Shown: piece by piece, positions 55,901 to 58,809 of the stretch
Layout of the letters: each line of letters opens with the position of its first letter
How positions within the stretch are numbered: position 1 is the first letter of the stretch
NCBI GenBank assembly: GCA_026826555.1
Contig: JAKSZT010017954.1
Coordinates: 4,215,935-4,279,934, forward strand
DNA from: Tolypeutes matacus
Lineage: Eukaryota; Chordata; Mammalia; Cingulata; Chlamyphoridae
Reading direction: 5' to 3'
DNA length: 64,000 bases
Position numbers and translations under genes: made by a program
Notes under the pieces: model-generated
Seen by the model: only the letters and a program-made list of their open reading frames with translations
The model's database searches: none
Told to the model about the DNA's origin: nothing

Positions 55901-58445
55901 CGGGGATTCCAGACAGACCGAAGAGGTGCAGGTACAAAATCCTGAGGTGTGACTAGGATGATCAGATAAACTGCGAGTGGCTATAGGATGAGGAATGGGG
56001 TCTAGATCTCCAAAGTCCTCAGCATTCCACCCTAGAGGGAGTGACTGAAAAGTTTTAAGCAGAAATGTGCGGCAGGTGGGATGGACTGATAAGGGAGACC
56101 ACCGGGCAGCACAGAGACCCCCAGGGGGCTGGGCTGAGCCAGAACTTGGAACTTGTGTGTGTGTGGGGGAACAACGACTTACTGCAGGAAGAGTCAAGGA
56201 CAACCCAAAGTTCCACACGCTCATCCTTTCTACTTGCTAAAAAGTCATTTTCCACATGCATCCAGTGCCTCGCACACAGCAGCTCTGTGAGAACCAGGGT
56301 GCTATCTCCATTTCACAGATGGACAAAGTGAGAGCCAGAAAAGGAAAGAGCCCTGGCCAGGTCACTCGGGCAAGGAGGGGGCGAGGCAGAGCCTGAAGCC
56401 AGGGTAGGGGCCTAGCGGGCTCAGGGCGGCAACATTCCGCTATTTGACAAATGTGCACAGCACCTTCTAGAACCAAACCCTGGAGGCATGGAGATGACCT
56501 CTGGCTTTCGACCTCTGAGTCATCTTGAGCCTGGATAGGTCACCTGGGCTCAGAACGGCTGCCTCCTGCAGGAGAGGGAGACGGGGAACCCACGGAGGGA
56601 GACGGTTGCTGTGGACAGAGGGGCCAGCAACGGCTTACCCTAGGGACTCCTCCAAACTCGACCCTGGGGGGGGGAGGGGGACAAGGCTGGAAGAGGGCCA
56701 TCTCTCCCACAGAGGGACCTGGGCAGAGGGCGTCCACCCTATGCTGCCTTTCTGAGAAGCCCCCAAATGCCCCCTCCTCCCAGCACCCAGGGCCTGAGCA
56801 CAGCCGCAGCCTGAGTCATCACCCCATTTGAATGGGAGCCGAGAAATCAGGCAGGGGGGCTGTCGGGGGCCCAGGGCCCAGGGTAGGAAAAACAAGGCTG
56901 CTTGGTTACCTCCTGCTTGGAACCTCCAGCCTGGCTGCGGGGTGGGGAGAGGGCCGGGAGCTGCAGGATTGGAGGGTGTCAACAGCCAGAGAAGGGTTTG
57001 TGGGTGAGGGGGGAACTGGGGCGGTTCAGAATCTGAGCTGTTGGCTTTTGTTTTCAAATGACCTGTTTAATAATTACCTTTGCAATCAAAGGGGCAAGGC
57101 TCCCAAGTCTCTGGATCCGCAAAGGCAAGGATTTCAACCCTCCAAACCCCACAGAGCAGCAGGGGAAGAAAGTAAACAAGATGCCAGTGGCTGATCTTTC
57201 TCTTCTCGCAAACAATGGCAAGACTGAGCAGCCCCAGCACACACACACATCAAAGTGAGGTTTCCAAGCAAGAACTTTAATGGGTAGATGAGCGGTTCGG
57301 ATTGAATTATTTCTCACATACCCTGAGCCCTGCATCAAAGGGGGCACGTTCTTTTAACCTTAACCTTGACCCTTCGTGTAGTCATTCATTTTGAAGCCAG
57401 GGCGAACCACCTCCGCCCCAACACCCCAAAAACCCACCAGGGACAACTTCATTTCCCCCTTTAACAGTGGCAATGGTGGGGAAACAGGGGATTTTAAGTT
57501 ACACCAGCTATCTGGCTCGGCCTTTTAAAAGAAAATCCTAATCCAAGCATCCACCCGGTTCCAAAGTCAAACCCTTACCTGGCATGGGGAAAACCTAAGT
57601 TTTTTTTTTTGTTGTTGTTTTTTTTGAACCTCCCAAGGCCTTCAACTATTTTTCCCCCTGCAGCATCCAAGCCCAGCCCAAAGGCAGGTCCATAAACACT
57701 CCTGCTCCTCCCCCTTCCACGGCTCCGCAACCGCCCCCCCCATCTCTCTGGACCCCAAGGAGAAAGAATCACGGCGACCCTCCCCCGCAGCCCCCCCCCC
57801 CCGCGCGTCCGCCACCCTCGCAGGCACCTGGAGAGCAAACCCCACTAATGATTTCATGATTTTCCTCTCCGCGCTGGGCAGGATCCCTTCCCGGCCGGGG
57901 CTCACCGGGGCCGGCCCGACCCAGGGGTGGGGGGATGGGGGGGTAGTTTGTTTTTGCCACTGCCGCGTCCCCACACCTGTTTTTCATTCATTCCTTCGGC
58001 CGGTCATTCATTTGGGGATCCGCCACGGCAACCTCCCGGGGTCCCCGGCTTGGGCGGAGGGGGTGGCAGGGAGGGGGTCGGCGGTGGGGGAGGACCGCGG
58101 CGGGGGTGCCCCCGCGGGGGTCGGCGGGGAAGGACCCCGATCGACGGCAGGGTGGGGGGCTTTGTGCAGAGCCCGGCGGGCAGCAGCGGCCGCCGGCCGG
58201 GCGGGGGCGGGGGCGCTCCCCGGGGCCCGAAGTTGTTTTCCGGGCCGCGGCGACGAGGACCAGCGCCCGGGGTGCGCCTCTTTGTCTCTCCCCGGCCGGC
58301 GCCTCGTCCCCGCGCCGCGTCCCCGCGCTCACCTGGTCTTGGAGGACAGGAAGGCAAGTTTGATGAGGCCGTAGGTGAAGAGCGGGATACTCTCCTTGGC
58401 GACGCTGGCAACTTGCAGCCGGTGCTCCAGGATGTGGAGTTCCAT
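7918..58445 (-). CDS. CASTOR2: CASTOR2, GATOR2-binding mTORC1 pathway protein (complete, 9 coding exons)
   Basis: The nine exons join as 58445-58333, 24714-24644, 14069-13876, 13111-12979, 12227-12104, 11500-11390, 11061-10979, 8152-8058 and 7983-7918. This gives 990 nt (113+71+194+133+124+111+83+95+66), or 329 residues plus TAG, the same length as human CASTOR2. All introns are GT-AG and the junction phases agree throughout. Known role of the family: CASTOR proteins are cytosolic ACT-fold dimers that bind GATOR2 and restrain mTORC1. CASTOR1 releases GATOR2 when it binds arginine, whereas CASTOR2 binds GATOR2 without responding to arginine. The product is CASTOR2 rather than CASTOR1 because it has the N-terminal [10 protein letters not shown] segment, and because residues 110-112 are QNI where, as I recall, CASTOR1 has HHV in its arginine pocket. 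ACT-type regions lie roughly at residues 70-140 and 260-325. The gene appears intact, under a CpG-island promoter. Confidence 0.97.
7984..8057 (-). other. CASTOR2: CASTOR2 intron 8 (74 nt)
   Basis: A very short GT-AG intron, GC-rich, with donor GTGAGT and a CT-rich tract before CACAG. It is near the lower size limit of human-type introns. Confidence 0.95.
8058..8152 (-). CDS. CASTOR2: CASTOR2 exon 8 (residues 277-308)
   Basis: This 95-nt exon has acceptor CGCAG and donor GTGAGT and ends in phase 0 after Leu308. It encodes [20 protein letters not shown] then [11 protein letters not shown], part of the C-terminal ACT-type region. The aspartate of FDHAL corresponds to the CASTOR1 aspartate that contacts the arginine ligand, so that side chain is kept even though CASTOR2 is reported not to respond to arginine. 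Confidence 0.97.
8807..8820 (-). promoter_or_regulatory. Candidate CTCF core motif
   Basis: On the minus strand CCACCAGAGGGGAC matches 13 of 14 positions of the CTCF core I remember. Motif match only. Confidence 0.3.
9600..9870 (+). repeat. L2 LINE fragment
   Basis: The CT-rich sense-strand L2 pattern is visible (GTTCCCTCTGCCT, CCTGGCATTTAAGGCCCTGC, GGGAAGCCTTACC). Confidence 0.6.
9985..10060 (-). repeat. MIR fragment
   Basis: GGGAAACTGAGGCTTCAGCA then CTTGCCCCAGGTCA is the antisense MIR core. Confidence 0.7.
10627..10723 (-). mobile_element. DAS-type SINE in intron 7
   Basis: The minus-strand copy begins GGGAGAGCAGGTGTAGCTCA (A box), carries the B box GGTTCAATCC and ends in a T run on the + strand. 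Target-site repeats are not clear. Confidence 0.88.
10979..11061 (-). CDS. CASTOR2: CASTOR2 exon 7 (residues 249-277)
   Basis: This 83-nt exon has acceptor TCTAAG, the weakest acceptor in the gene, and donor GTGAGC. It encodes [20 protein letters not shown] then GGQPLGF, and ends with the first base of Asp277. In CASTOR1 the matching glycine-rich stretch lies next to bound arginine. The exon is strongly conserved. Confidence 0.96.
11062..11389 (-). other. CASTOR2: CASTOR2 intron 6 (328 nt)
   Basis: A GT-AG intron with no recognisable repeat. Confidence 0.95.
11390..11500 (-). CDS. CASTOR2: CASTOR2 exon 6 (residues 212-249)
   Basis: This 111-nt exon has acceptor CCCAG and donor GTGAGC. It encodes [13 protein letters not shown], a variable loop, then the conserved [20 protein letters not shown], and ends with two bases of Arg249. 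The SLIEGYIS segment is shared with CASTOR1 (second-lobe core), whereas the preceding loop is paralog-specific. Confidence 0.96.
11501..12103 (-). other. CASTOR2: CASTOR2 intron 5 (603 nt)
   Basis: A GT-AG intron. A short MIR-like piece occurs near 11614-11665 (CTCGGTTTCCTCGTCTGGGA); otherwise nothing is recognised. Confidence 0.95.
12104..12227 (-). CDS. CASTOR2: CASTOR2 exon 5 (residues 171-212)
   Basis: This 124-nt exon has acceptor TGCAG and donor GTAGGC, the least consensus-like donor in the gene. It encodes [20 protein letters not shown] followed by [20 protein letters not shown] and ends with two bases of Gly212. It covers the link between the two lobes and the start of the second. 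The frame is preserved on both sides. Confidence 0.96.
12228..12978 (-). other. CASTOR2: CASTOR2 intron 4 (751 nt)
   Basis: A GT-AG intron whose middle is a MaLR-like LTR fragment (12473-12720). No other feature is seen. Confidence 0.95.
12473..12720 (+). mobile_element. MaLR-type (MLT1/MST-like) LTR fragment
   Basis: It starts TGCTATGGTTTGAACTGTGT, the usual 5' start of these LTRs, followed by TCAAGTCCT, GTGACCTT and AAATGGGATCTTTG blocks in the expected order. The 3' half and an end repeat are not recognisable. It is non-coding. Confidence 0.75.
12979..13111 (-). CDS. CASTOR2: CASTOR2 exon 4 (residues 127-171)
   Basis: This 133-nt exon has acceptor CCCAG at 13113-13112 and donor GTGAGA from 12978. 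It starts in phase 0 with [20 protein letters not shown] and ends after the first base of Val171. The stretch [18 protein letters not shown] is typical of CASTOR2. I recall Glu rather than Asp at the residue after VAA in human, which would be a conservative change. Confidence 0.96.
13112..13875 (-). other. CASTOR2: CASTOR2 intron 3 (764 nt)
   Basis: A GT-AG intron. Much of it is a degenerate GTGTGAG-type tandem region (13546-13730); the rest is unassigned. Confidence 0.95.
13546..13730. repeat. Degenerate GTGTGAG/GGGAGCGTGTG tandem repeat
   Basis: Irregular units of GTGTGAGT, GTGCGAGGGGGAGC and GTGTGTGGGAGT follow one another. It is a likely length-variable minisatellite, ending about 145 bp downstream of the exon 3 donor. 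Confidence 0.75.
13876..14069 (-). CDS. CASTOR2: CASTOR2 exon 3 (residues 62-126)
   Basis: At 194 nt this is the longest coding exon, with acceptor CCCAG and donor GTGAGC; it ends in phase 0 after Leu126. It encodes the first ACT-type region, including [10 protein letters not shown], the glycine/serine-rich loop [10 protein letters not shown], and [20 protein letters not shown]. The QNI triplet (110-112) lies where CASTOR1 has, from memory, His-His-Val beside the arginine-contacting serine. That difference is one of those linked to the lack of arginine response in CASTOR2. Confidence 0.97.
14275..14340 (+). repeat. MIR fragment
   Basis: TGAGCCTCAGTTTCCCCGGC followed by a GTCAAGTGG segment is the MIR core in sense orientation. 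Confidence 0.6.
15660..15861 (+). mobile_element. DAS-III-like SINE in intron 2
   Basis: The element starts GGGAAGCGGCTGTGGCTCAA, carries the B box GGTTCGGTTCC, and ends in AATAAATAAATAAAATCTTA plus an A-rich tail. It is flanked by a perfect 15-bp duplication, TAAAGCAAAACCCTC, at 15645-15659 and 15862-15876. It looks young. Confidence 0.95.
16059..16215 (+). mobile_element. hAT-type MER5-like DNA transposon relic
   Basis: ACACTGTCCAAAAGAACTTT starts it, followed by CACGTGTGGCTACCGAGCAC and TTGAAACGTGGCTAGTGAGC. This is the same family as the better-preserved element at 39422. Confidence 0.7.
16500..16735 (-). repeat. MIR/L2-related remnant
   Basis: Antisense blocks CTTACAGATGCAGAGTTGGC and CTCAGGCTCAGAGAGGGCAG are followed by CTAAGGTCACGGAGCGGTAG. 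Diverged. Confidence 0.5.
17895..18040 (+). repeat. MIR fragment
   Basis: AAGGTCACTGCTTCTCGCTT then GAAATGTGGGATGATGA and GAGGATTAACTGACATAAT match the MIR sense order. Confidence 0.65.
18641..19088 (+). mobile_element. Solo MaLR-like LTR
   Basis: It starts TGTGGCAGTTTGGAGCTGTG and ends with GAGCTAATAAATTCCCATTG (polyadenylation region), then CATGGTATTTGCTTGTGCAG and AACTAAAACA, the 3' end typical of MaLR-type LTRs. The flanking 5-bp repeats TGTCC (18636-18640) and TGTTC (19089-19093) differ at one base. There is no internal region, so it is a solo LTR, 448 bp long. It is an endogenous-retrovirus relic without coding sequence. Confidence 0.8.
21320..21550 (+). repeat. L2 LINE fragment
   Basis: CAACCTTCAATGGCTCCCTC and, further on, CACCTCCTCCAGGAAGCCTT followed by CCTTGACTAC are hallmark L2 3' blocks in sense orientation. 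Confidence 0.75.
21755..22165 (+). repeat. Second L2 LINE fragment
   Basis: CCCTTCACTGGCTCCCTCTT, TTCCTCTGCCTGGGAAGCCC and CACCTCCTCCTGAAAGTCCT repeat the L2 order seen just upstream, so two L2 copies lie head to tail. Confidence 0.75.
22184..22330 (+). repeat. MIR fragment
   Basis: CTTTGTGCCTTGGTTTCCTC then ATTTATAAGATGAGGATAAT and AGAGCTTAGAACAATG. Confidence 0.75.
23383..23562 (+). mobile_element. DAS-III-like SINE in intron 2
   Basis: Nearly identical to the copies at 15660 and 49641, with the same tail structure. The flanking repeats around ACAACTTCA / AAAACTTCA (23371-23382 and 23563-23574) are imperfect. Confidence 0.93.
24003..24330 (+). mobile_element. L1M-type LINE 3' end, split by a DAS SINE
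   Basis: GTACGGGATTTCTTTTTTGG, GTGAATATACTAAAACCATG and, after the SINE, AAAATGGTGAATTGGGATGG and TATATGAATTACATCTTAGT plus an A tail are the ordered 3' UTR blocks of old L1 elements. Confidence 0.8.
24146..24238 (-). mobile_element. DAS-type SINE nested in an L1 3' end
   Basis: The minus-strand copy begins with GGAACAGGTGTAGCTCAGTG and has the B box GGTTCAATCC. The flanks CATGGACTTATA and CACGGACTTGTA are a slightly decayed target-site duplication. It splits the L1-like sequence at 24003-24330. Confidence 0.9.
24644..24714 (-). CDS. CASTOR2: CASTOR2 exon 2 (residues 38-62)
   Basis: This 71-nt exon has acceptor CCTAG at 24716-24715 and donor GTAAGT from 24643. It completes Arg38, encodes [19 protein letters not shown] and the following EGFL, and ends with the first base of Glu62. 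It is isolated between the two largest introns, 33.6 kb upstream and 10.6 kb downstream. The peptide is nearly the same in both CASTOR paralogs, so the exon is certain even though it is short. Confidence 0.97.
25900..26560 (+). mobile_element. L1M-type LINE 3' end
   Basis: GTTGCTGGTGGGAATGCAAA, CCAGCAGTCCCGTCCTAGGT, ACCCAAGAGAAATGAAAGTG, ATGAAAGAAGCCAGCCTCAA and GCAATAAAACTGACTTAAAA occur in the canonical order of an old L1 3' region. Confidence 0.85.
27270..27580 (+). repeat. L2 LINE fragment
   Basis: CTCAGCCTCTGCACTCATCT, CAGCCCAGCACTCCCTTTCC and CATCCTTTAAGTCCCACATA with CCTGAGCTGCACCAAC are diverged L2 sense blocks. Confidence 0.55.
27641..27765 (+). repeat. Unassigned dispersed repeat, copy A
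   Basis: This shares blocks with 28512-28645: GCTGGGCTG, TTCATTCATC, AGTTGGG, then GCACA, CTGTGCAACTG or CGTGCAACTG, and TGTGA. I do not recognise the family. Confidence 0.55.
28195..28320 (+). repeat. MIR fragment
   Basis: GTCAAGAGACCTGGGTTCCA, GCCCCACATGACACCTGTGG and CTTGGCACAATGAGG are MIR sense blocks. Confidence 0.6.
28512..28645 (+). repeat. Unassigned dispersed repeat, copy B
   Basis: Same block order as 27641-27765 in direct orientation about 0.87 kb away, with about three quarters of bases matching by eye. Confidence 0.55.
29000..31900. other. Unassigned intronic stretch
   Basis: No exon or clear interspersed repeat stands out, apart from a short MIR/L2-like remnant near 30360-30440 and a CTCF-like motif at 29880. 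The long open frames here lack homology or splice support. Confidence 0.5.
29880..29893 (+). promoter_or_regulatory. Candidate CTCF core motif
   Basis: CTGCCAGGGGGCAC matches 13 of 14 positions of the CTCF core. Motif match only. Confidence 0.35.
31905..32000 (-). repeat. MIR fragment
   Basis: CCATTTCACAGATAGGAAAA then CTGAGGCTCGGTTAGGTTAA is the antisense MIR core. Confidence 0.7.
32370..32465 (+). mobile_element. DAS-type SINE in intron 1
   Basis: It reads GGGAGCAGGTGTAGCTCAGT, then the B box GGTTCAACCC and an A-rich tail, and is the same subfamily as the copies at 10627, 24146 and 51434. Confidence 0.9.
33120..33260 (+). repeat. MIR fragment
   Basis: GAGTTGGAGGGCCTGGGTTT then GAGCCACACTTATGCCAGCC and GGACCTTAGGTGAGTC follow the MIR sense order. 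Confidence 0.65.
33640..34510 (+). repeat. CT-rich stretch, possibly diverged LINE (L2-like)
   Basis: Strongly pyrimidine-rich sequence resembles the sense strand of CR1/L2 LINEs in style (CCAATGTGGCTGACT, CTCCTTATTTGCTTCC), but I cannot place clear blocks. There is no gene evidence. Confidence 0.3.
34590..34660 (-). repeat. MIR fragment
   Basis: CCCCGTTTTACAGATGAGGA then AACTAAGGCTCAGCGAGGTT is a well-kept antisense MIR core. Confidence 0.8.
35290..35570 (+). mobile_element. MaLR-like LTR, 3' part
   Basis: CACCACCATGTGATGGAAAG, TATCTTGATTTTGGACTTCT, AGCCAATAAATTCCCATTGT and AGCAGCTCAAACTAAGACA follow the order of a MaLR-type LTR 3' half. It is related to the LTR at 18641 but diverged. Confidence 0.7.
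35571..36065 (+). repeat. L2 LINE fragment
   Basis: It starts TTTTTCAAAACACACATCTG, with CACCTTCCATGGGTCCCCCT, CCAAATGCCTCGGCCCTGCT and CAGGCAGGGACCAAGGCTCC in L2 order. It abuts the LTR end at 35570. Confidence 0.7.
36070..39420. other. Unassigned intronic stretch
   Basis: Only a short L2-like antisense piece (about 37005-37150, with GTTCCAGGCAGAGCAAACAG) and a TATACA/CACACA block (37270-37320) are recognised. No exon signals. Confidence 0.5.
39422..39612 (+). mobile_element. hAT-type MER5-like nonautonomous DNA transposon
   Basis: The ends are CAGTGCTGCCCAACAG and TTACACAGCACAG, roughly inverted. The element is flanked by a perfect 8-bp target duplication, TTCTAGAA (39414-39421 and 39613-39620), the length expected of hAT elements. 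Inside are TTTTAATTTTATTTAATTG and TAGCCACATGCAGCTGG. It is 191 bp and non-coding. Confidence 0.88.
40560..40655 (+). repeat. MIR fragment
   Basis: TTGTCTTGGGCAAGTCATTT then CCTTTTGCGACTCAGTTCCA matches the MIR sense core. Confidence 0.7.
41460..41560 (-). repeat. MIR fragment
   Basis: CCCCATTTTTGCAGATGAGG then AAACAGAGGCCCCCAGAGGT is the antisense core. Confidence 0.65.
42265..42860 (+). mobile_element. Old L1/HAL1-type LINE 3' end
   Basis: CATGGGAGTGCAAACAGCAC, CTGACCCGGAATCCTGCTGC and GAGACAGGCTGATCACTTCA followed by GGAAAACTGGGCGGCAATTA are diverged 3' blocks ending in A-rich sequence near 42830-42860. Confidence 0.6.
43131..43178 (+). repeat. Perfect 21-bp tandem duplication
   Basis: The unit GCTGCTCTGCCCCTCTCCCC plus A occurs at 43131-43151 and again at 43152-43172 with no mismatch, followed by a partial third copy, GCTGCT. 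Confidence 0.9.
43450..43640 (-). repeat. MIR element
   Basis: GCCAAGCACCTATCAGGTGA, CTTTCCAGATAGGAAAACAG, and the antisense B-box region GGATTTGAACTCAGGTCTGC. A fairly complete copy. Confidence 0.75.
43690..44010 (+). repeat. L2 LINE fragment with a 13-C run
   Basis: GTGCCCCCACATGCCGTGCT, CCTTCTGGGACACCCTTCTC, AGCTCAATCCCGCCTCTCTC and the GACTGTAAACAGTGCC tail fit L2 sense order. A homopolymer of 13 C lies at 43860-43872. Confidence 0.65.
44790..44990 (-). repeat. MIR element
   Basis: CCATTCTGCAGACGGGAAAC then TGAGGTCCAGGCAGGCGACA and TGCCCAAGGTCCCAGAGCTT give the antisense core. Confidence 0.75.
45140..45285 (+). repeat. MIR element
   Basis: ATCTGGGCAAGTTCCTCAGC, CTCAGTGTCCCCACCTGTGA and AATGGGGGAGG are the sense core. 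Confidence 0.75.
45680..45840 (-). repeat. MIR fragment
   Basis: CCATTTCACGGGTGAGGGCG then CTTGCCCAAGGACACACAGT is the antisense core. Confidence 0.7.
45990..46105 (-). repeat. MIR fragment
   Basis: GTCTCATTTAATCCTCGGCC then GATGAGGTGGGTATTGTCAC and CACTTTTCAGTGGAAACTGA are antisense MIR blocks. Confidence 0.65.
46106..47945. other. Unassigned GC-rich intronic stretch
   Basis: Contains the longest spurious frames of intron 1 (about 250 codons on each strand), overlapping one another. There is no homology, splice support or clear repeat. An L2-like trace may lie near 47780-47850. Confidence 0.5.
47950..48130 (-). repeat. MIR element
   Basis: GGTCCTCACAACAGCCCGAA, TTATTATTATCCCCATTTTA, GAGGAGGAAACTGAGCCTCA and GGCTAGTAAGTGGCAGAATT are in full MIR antisense order. 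Confidence 0.85.
49194..49950 (+). mobile_element. L1M-type LINE 3' end, split by a DAS-III SINE
   Basis: GGCAATTCCACTTCTAGGTA, ACCCAAGAGAACTGGAAACG, AAAACTTGTACATGAGTGTT, GAGTGACTGCTAATGGGGAG, TCTTTTTGGGGTGATGAAAA and, past the SINE, ACACTTTAAAAGGGTGAATT are the ordered L1 3' blocks, ending in an A run. Confidence 0.88.
49641..49830 (+). mobile_element. DAS-III-like SINE nested in an L1 3' end
   Basis: A close match to the 15660 copy with a long pure A tail. It is flanked by a perfect 14-bp duplication, AAGAGGCACTGGCT, at 49625-49638 and 49831-49844. The pure tail and exact repeats indicate a recent insertion. Confidence 0.95.
49960..50100 (+). repeat. MIR element
   Basis: GTGATCTTGGGCAAGTTACC then CATTTCCTCATCTGTAAAAT and GGGGCCAGT give a well-kept sense core directly after the L1 tail. 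Confidence 0.8.
50101..51430. other. Unassigned intronic stretch
   Basis: Apart from a probable old repeat at about 51105-51300 (GATCAACTGCTGCATAACAA, then CAGTGGTTTGAAATCAC) whose family I cannot name, nothing is recognised. Confidence 0.5.
51434..51529 (-). mobile_element. DAS-type SINE in intron 1
   Basis: On the minus strand it begins GGGAAGCAGATGTAGCTCAG with a B box and a T run at left on +. The flanks AAGCCAGCCCTT and AAGCCATCCTTC are a decayed target-site duplication. Confidence 0.9.
52545..52745 (-). repeat. MIR element
   Basis: GTCCTCAGGACAACCTAGGC, GACAGCTCAGAGAAGTTAAG and CAACTTGCCCAAGGTCACAC are in antisense order; nearly full length. Confidence 0.85.
53245..53460 (+). repeat. 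MIR element, near full length
   Basis: The B-box-like GGGTTCAAATCCCATCTCTG, then CATTTCCTTACCTGTAAGAT, AGGGTTGTTGCAAGGGTGAA and AGGGCCTGGCACGCAGAAAT are in sense order. Confidence 0.88.
53925..54335 (+). mobile_element. LTR-like repeat remnant
   Basis: CCAATGAGATGAGAAAGTCT, CCAGGTGCTTGATGACACTG, TTCCTTATTGTTTAAGCCAG and TTTTGTTACTTGCAGCCCAA resemble the 3' half of an old LTR. The family is uncertain. Confidence 0.55.
54405..54640 (-). repeat. L2-type fragment
   Basis: GAAGACTTCTTAGAGGAGGC then GAACATTCCAGGCAGAGGAG is the antisense of the L2 3' region. Confidence 0.6.
55005..55135 (+). repeat. MIR element
   Basis: GGTTCAAGTCCCAATTCTCT then CCAGCTGTGTGACCTTGAGC and CCTCATCTCTGTGGAATAAG give the sense order. 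Confidence 0.75.
55405..55600 (+). repeat. MIR element, near full length
   Basis: AACTGTGTGACCTTGAGCAA, ATTCCTCAACCTTCAAGCCT and AATTACCTCATCCACAGGGT then GACACAGTACCTGGGGG. Confidence 0.82.
55830..56065 (-). repeat. Probable L2 fragment
   Basis: GAGTATTCAGGAAGGTTTCA, GGTGCAGGTACAAAATCCTG and GAAAAGTTTTAAGCAGAAAT fit diverged antisense L2 3' sequence. Confidence 0.5.
56250..56400 (-). repeat. MIR fragment
   Basis: CTATCTCCATTTCACAGATG then GACAAAGTGAGAGCCAGAAA is the antisense core. Confidence 0.7.
57060..57345. promoter_or_regulatory. Candidate intronic enhancer with three TCF/LEF motifs
   Basis: ATCAAAG occurs at 57085-57091, 57249-57255 and 57334-57340, all in the same direction. The first is also part of the inverted pair CTTTGCAATCAAAG. 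The stretch is unique-looking, AT-richer than its surroundings and free of recognised repeats, about 1 kb inside intron 1. Enhancer activity is inference only. Confidence 0.3.
58333..58445 (-). CDS. CASTOR2: CASTOR2 coding exon 1 (residues 1-38)
   Basis: The exon begins with ATG at 58445-58443 in a strong context (A at -3, G at +4) and encodes [19 protein letters not shown] and the rest of the first 37 residues. It ends AG|GTGAGCG after the second base of Arg38 (58333). The N-terminal sequence matches CASTOR2 and differs clearly from CASTOR1 after residue 9. No other in-frame ATG occurs in the 208 open codons upstream, so this is the first possible AUG in frame. Confidence 0.97.
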
Positions 58446-58720
58446 CGTCCGCCCGCGCTCGGCGGCGGCGCATCGGCAGGGGGCGAGCCGGCGGCCCCCG
58501 CCCCCTCCGCGGGCACCGGCCCGGGGGACGGCGAGCTCCGGCGCGGGCGGGGGGCGGCGGCCCGGGAGGGACAGACAAAGGCGACGCCCGCCAAGTTGCG
58601 AGGGGCTGCGGGCGGGAAGAGCGCGGCGGCGGCGGCGGCGGCAGCCGAGGGAGGCAGCGCTGGCGGGGGAGCGGCGCGCGGCGCCGGGCGCGGGGAGCAG
58701 CTGGTGTTCGGTGGAACAAA
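58446..58720 (-). other. CASTOR2: Probable CASTOR2 5' UTR
   Basis: GC-rich leader immediately upstream of the ATG. The transcription start is not determinable from sequence; the motif cluster at 58748-58809 suggests it lies downstream of about 58740. It contains a (CGG)6 run. Confidence 0.5.
58624..58642. repeat. (CGG)6 trinucleotide run
   Basis: Six uninterrupted CGG units on the + strand (CCG on the transcript) about 180 nt upstream of the ATG, probably in the 5' UTR. Confidence 0.9.
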
Positions 58721-58747
58721 CAACTTGCCACTCAAACGCGGGCCCGC

Positions 58748-58759
58748 TGCGCACGCGCC
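58748..58759. promoter_or_regulatory. NRF-1-like site
   Basis: TGCGCACGCGCC matches 11 of 12 positions of the palindromic NRF-1 consensus. Confidence 0.55.
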
Positions 58760-58774
58760 GCCCCGGGGCCTGTC

Positions 58775-58786
58775 GGGACTTGTAGT
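58775..58786 (-). promoter_or_regulatory. ZNF143-like site
   Basis: On the minus strand ACTACAAGTCCC is one base from the ACTACAATTCCC core of the ZNF143 (SBS) motif that marks many CpG-island promoters. Confidence 0.55.
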
Positions 58787-58801
58787 CCGGCGCCGCCGCT
58801 G

Positions 58802-58809
58802 CTGATGTC
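58802..58809. promoter_or_regulatory. CRE/ATF-like site
   Basis: TGACATCA (minus strand) / TGATGTCA (plus strand), a one-base variant of the CRE octamer, just upstream of the ZNF143-like site. Confidence 0.4.

Larger units (their letters stand above)
24715..58332 (-). other. CASTOR2: CASTOR2 intron 1 (33.6 kb)
   Basis: A GT-AG intron with donor GTGAGCG at 58332 and acceptor CCTAG at 24715. It holds three DAS SINEs, three L1M-type 3' ends, a MaLR-like LTR tail, one hAT element with perfect target repeats, L2 fragments and about a dozen MIRs. Between them the DNA is GC-rich and unassigned. I see no nested gene. The first 600 nt belong to the CpG island. Confidence 0.9.

Noticed and set aside
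7918..58445. Assigning the gene as CASTOR1
   Set aside because: Residues 10-25 and the 110-112 triplet match CASTOR2, and the long introns and CpG island also fit CASTOR2.
58004..58735. 243-codon minus-strand frame overlapping exon 1 in another frame
   Set aside because: It has no AUG start (begins at a TTG) and is GC-rich low-complexity sequence that runs through the intron 1 donor.
57927..58805. 292-codon + strand open frame over the CpG island
   Set aside because: The composition is Gly/Arg/Ala/Pro-rich from GC-rich DNA. It is antisense to CASTOR2 exon 1 and promoter, with no family resemblance.
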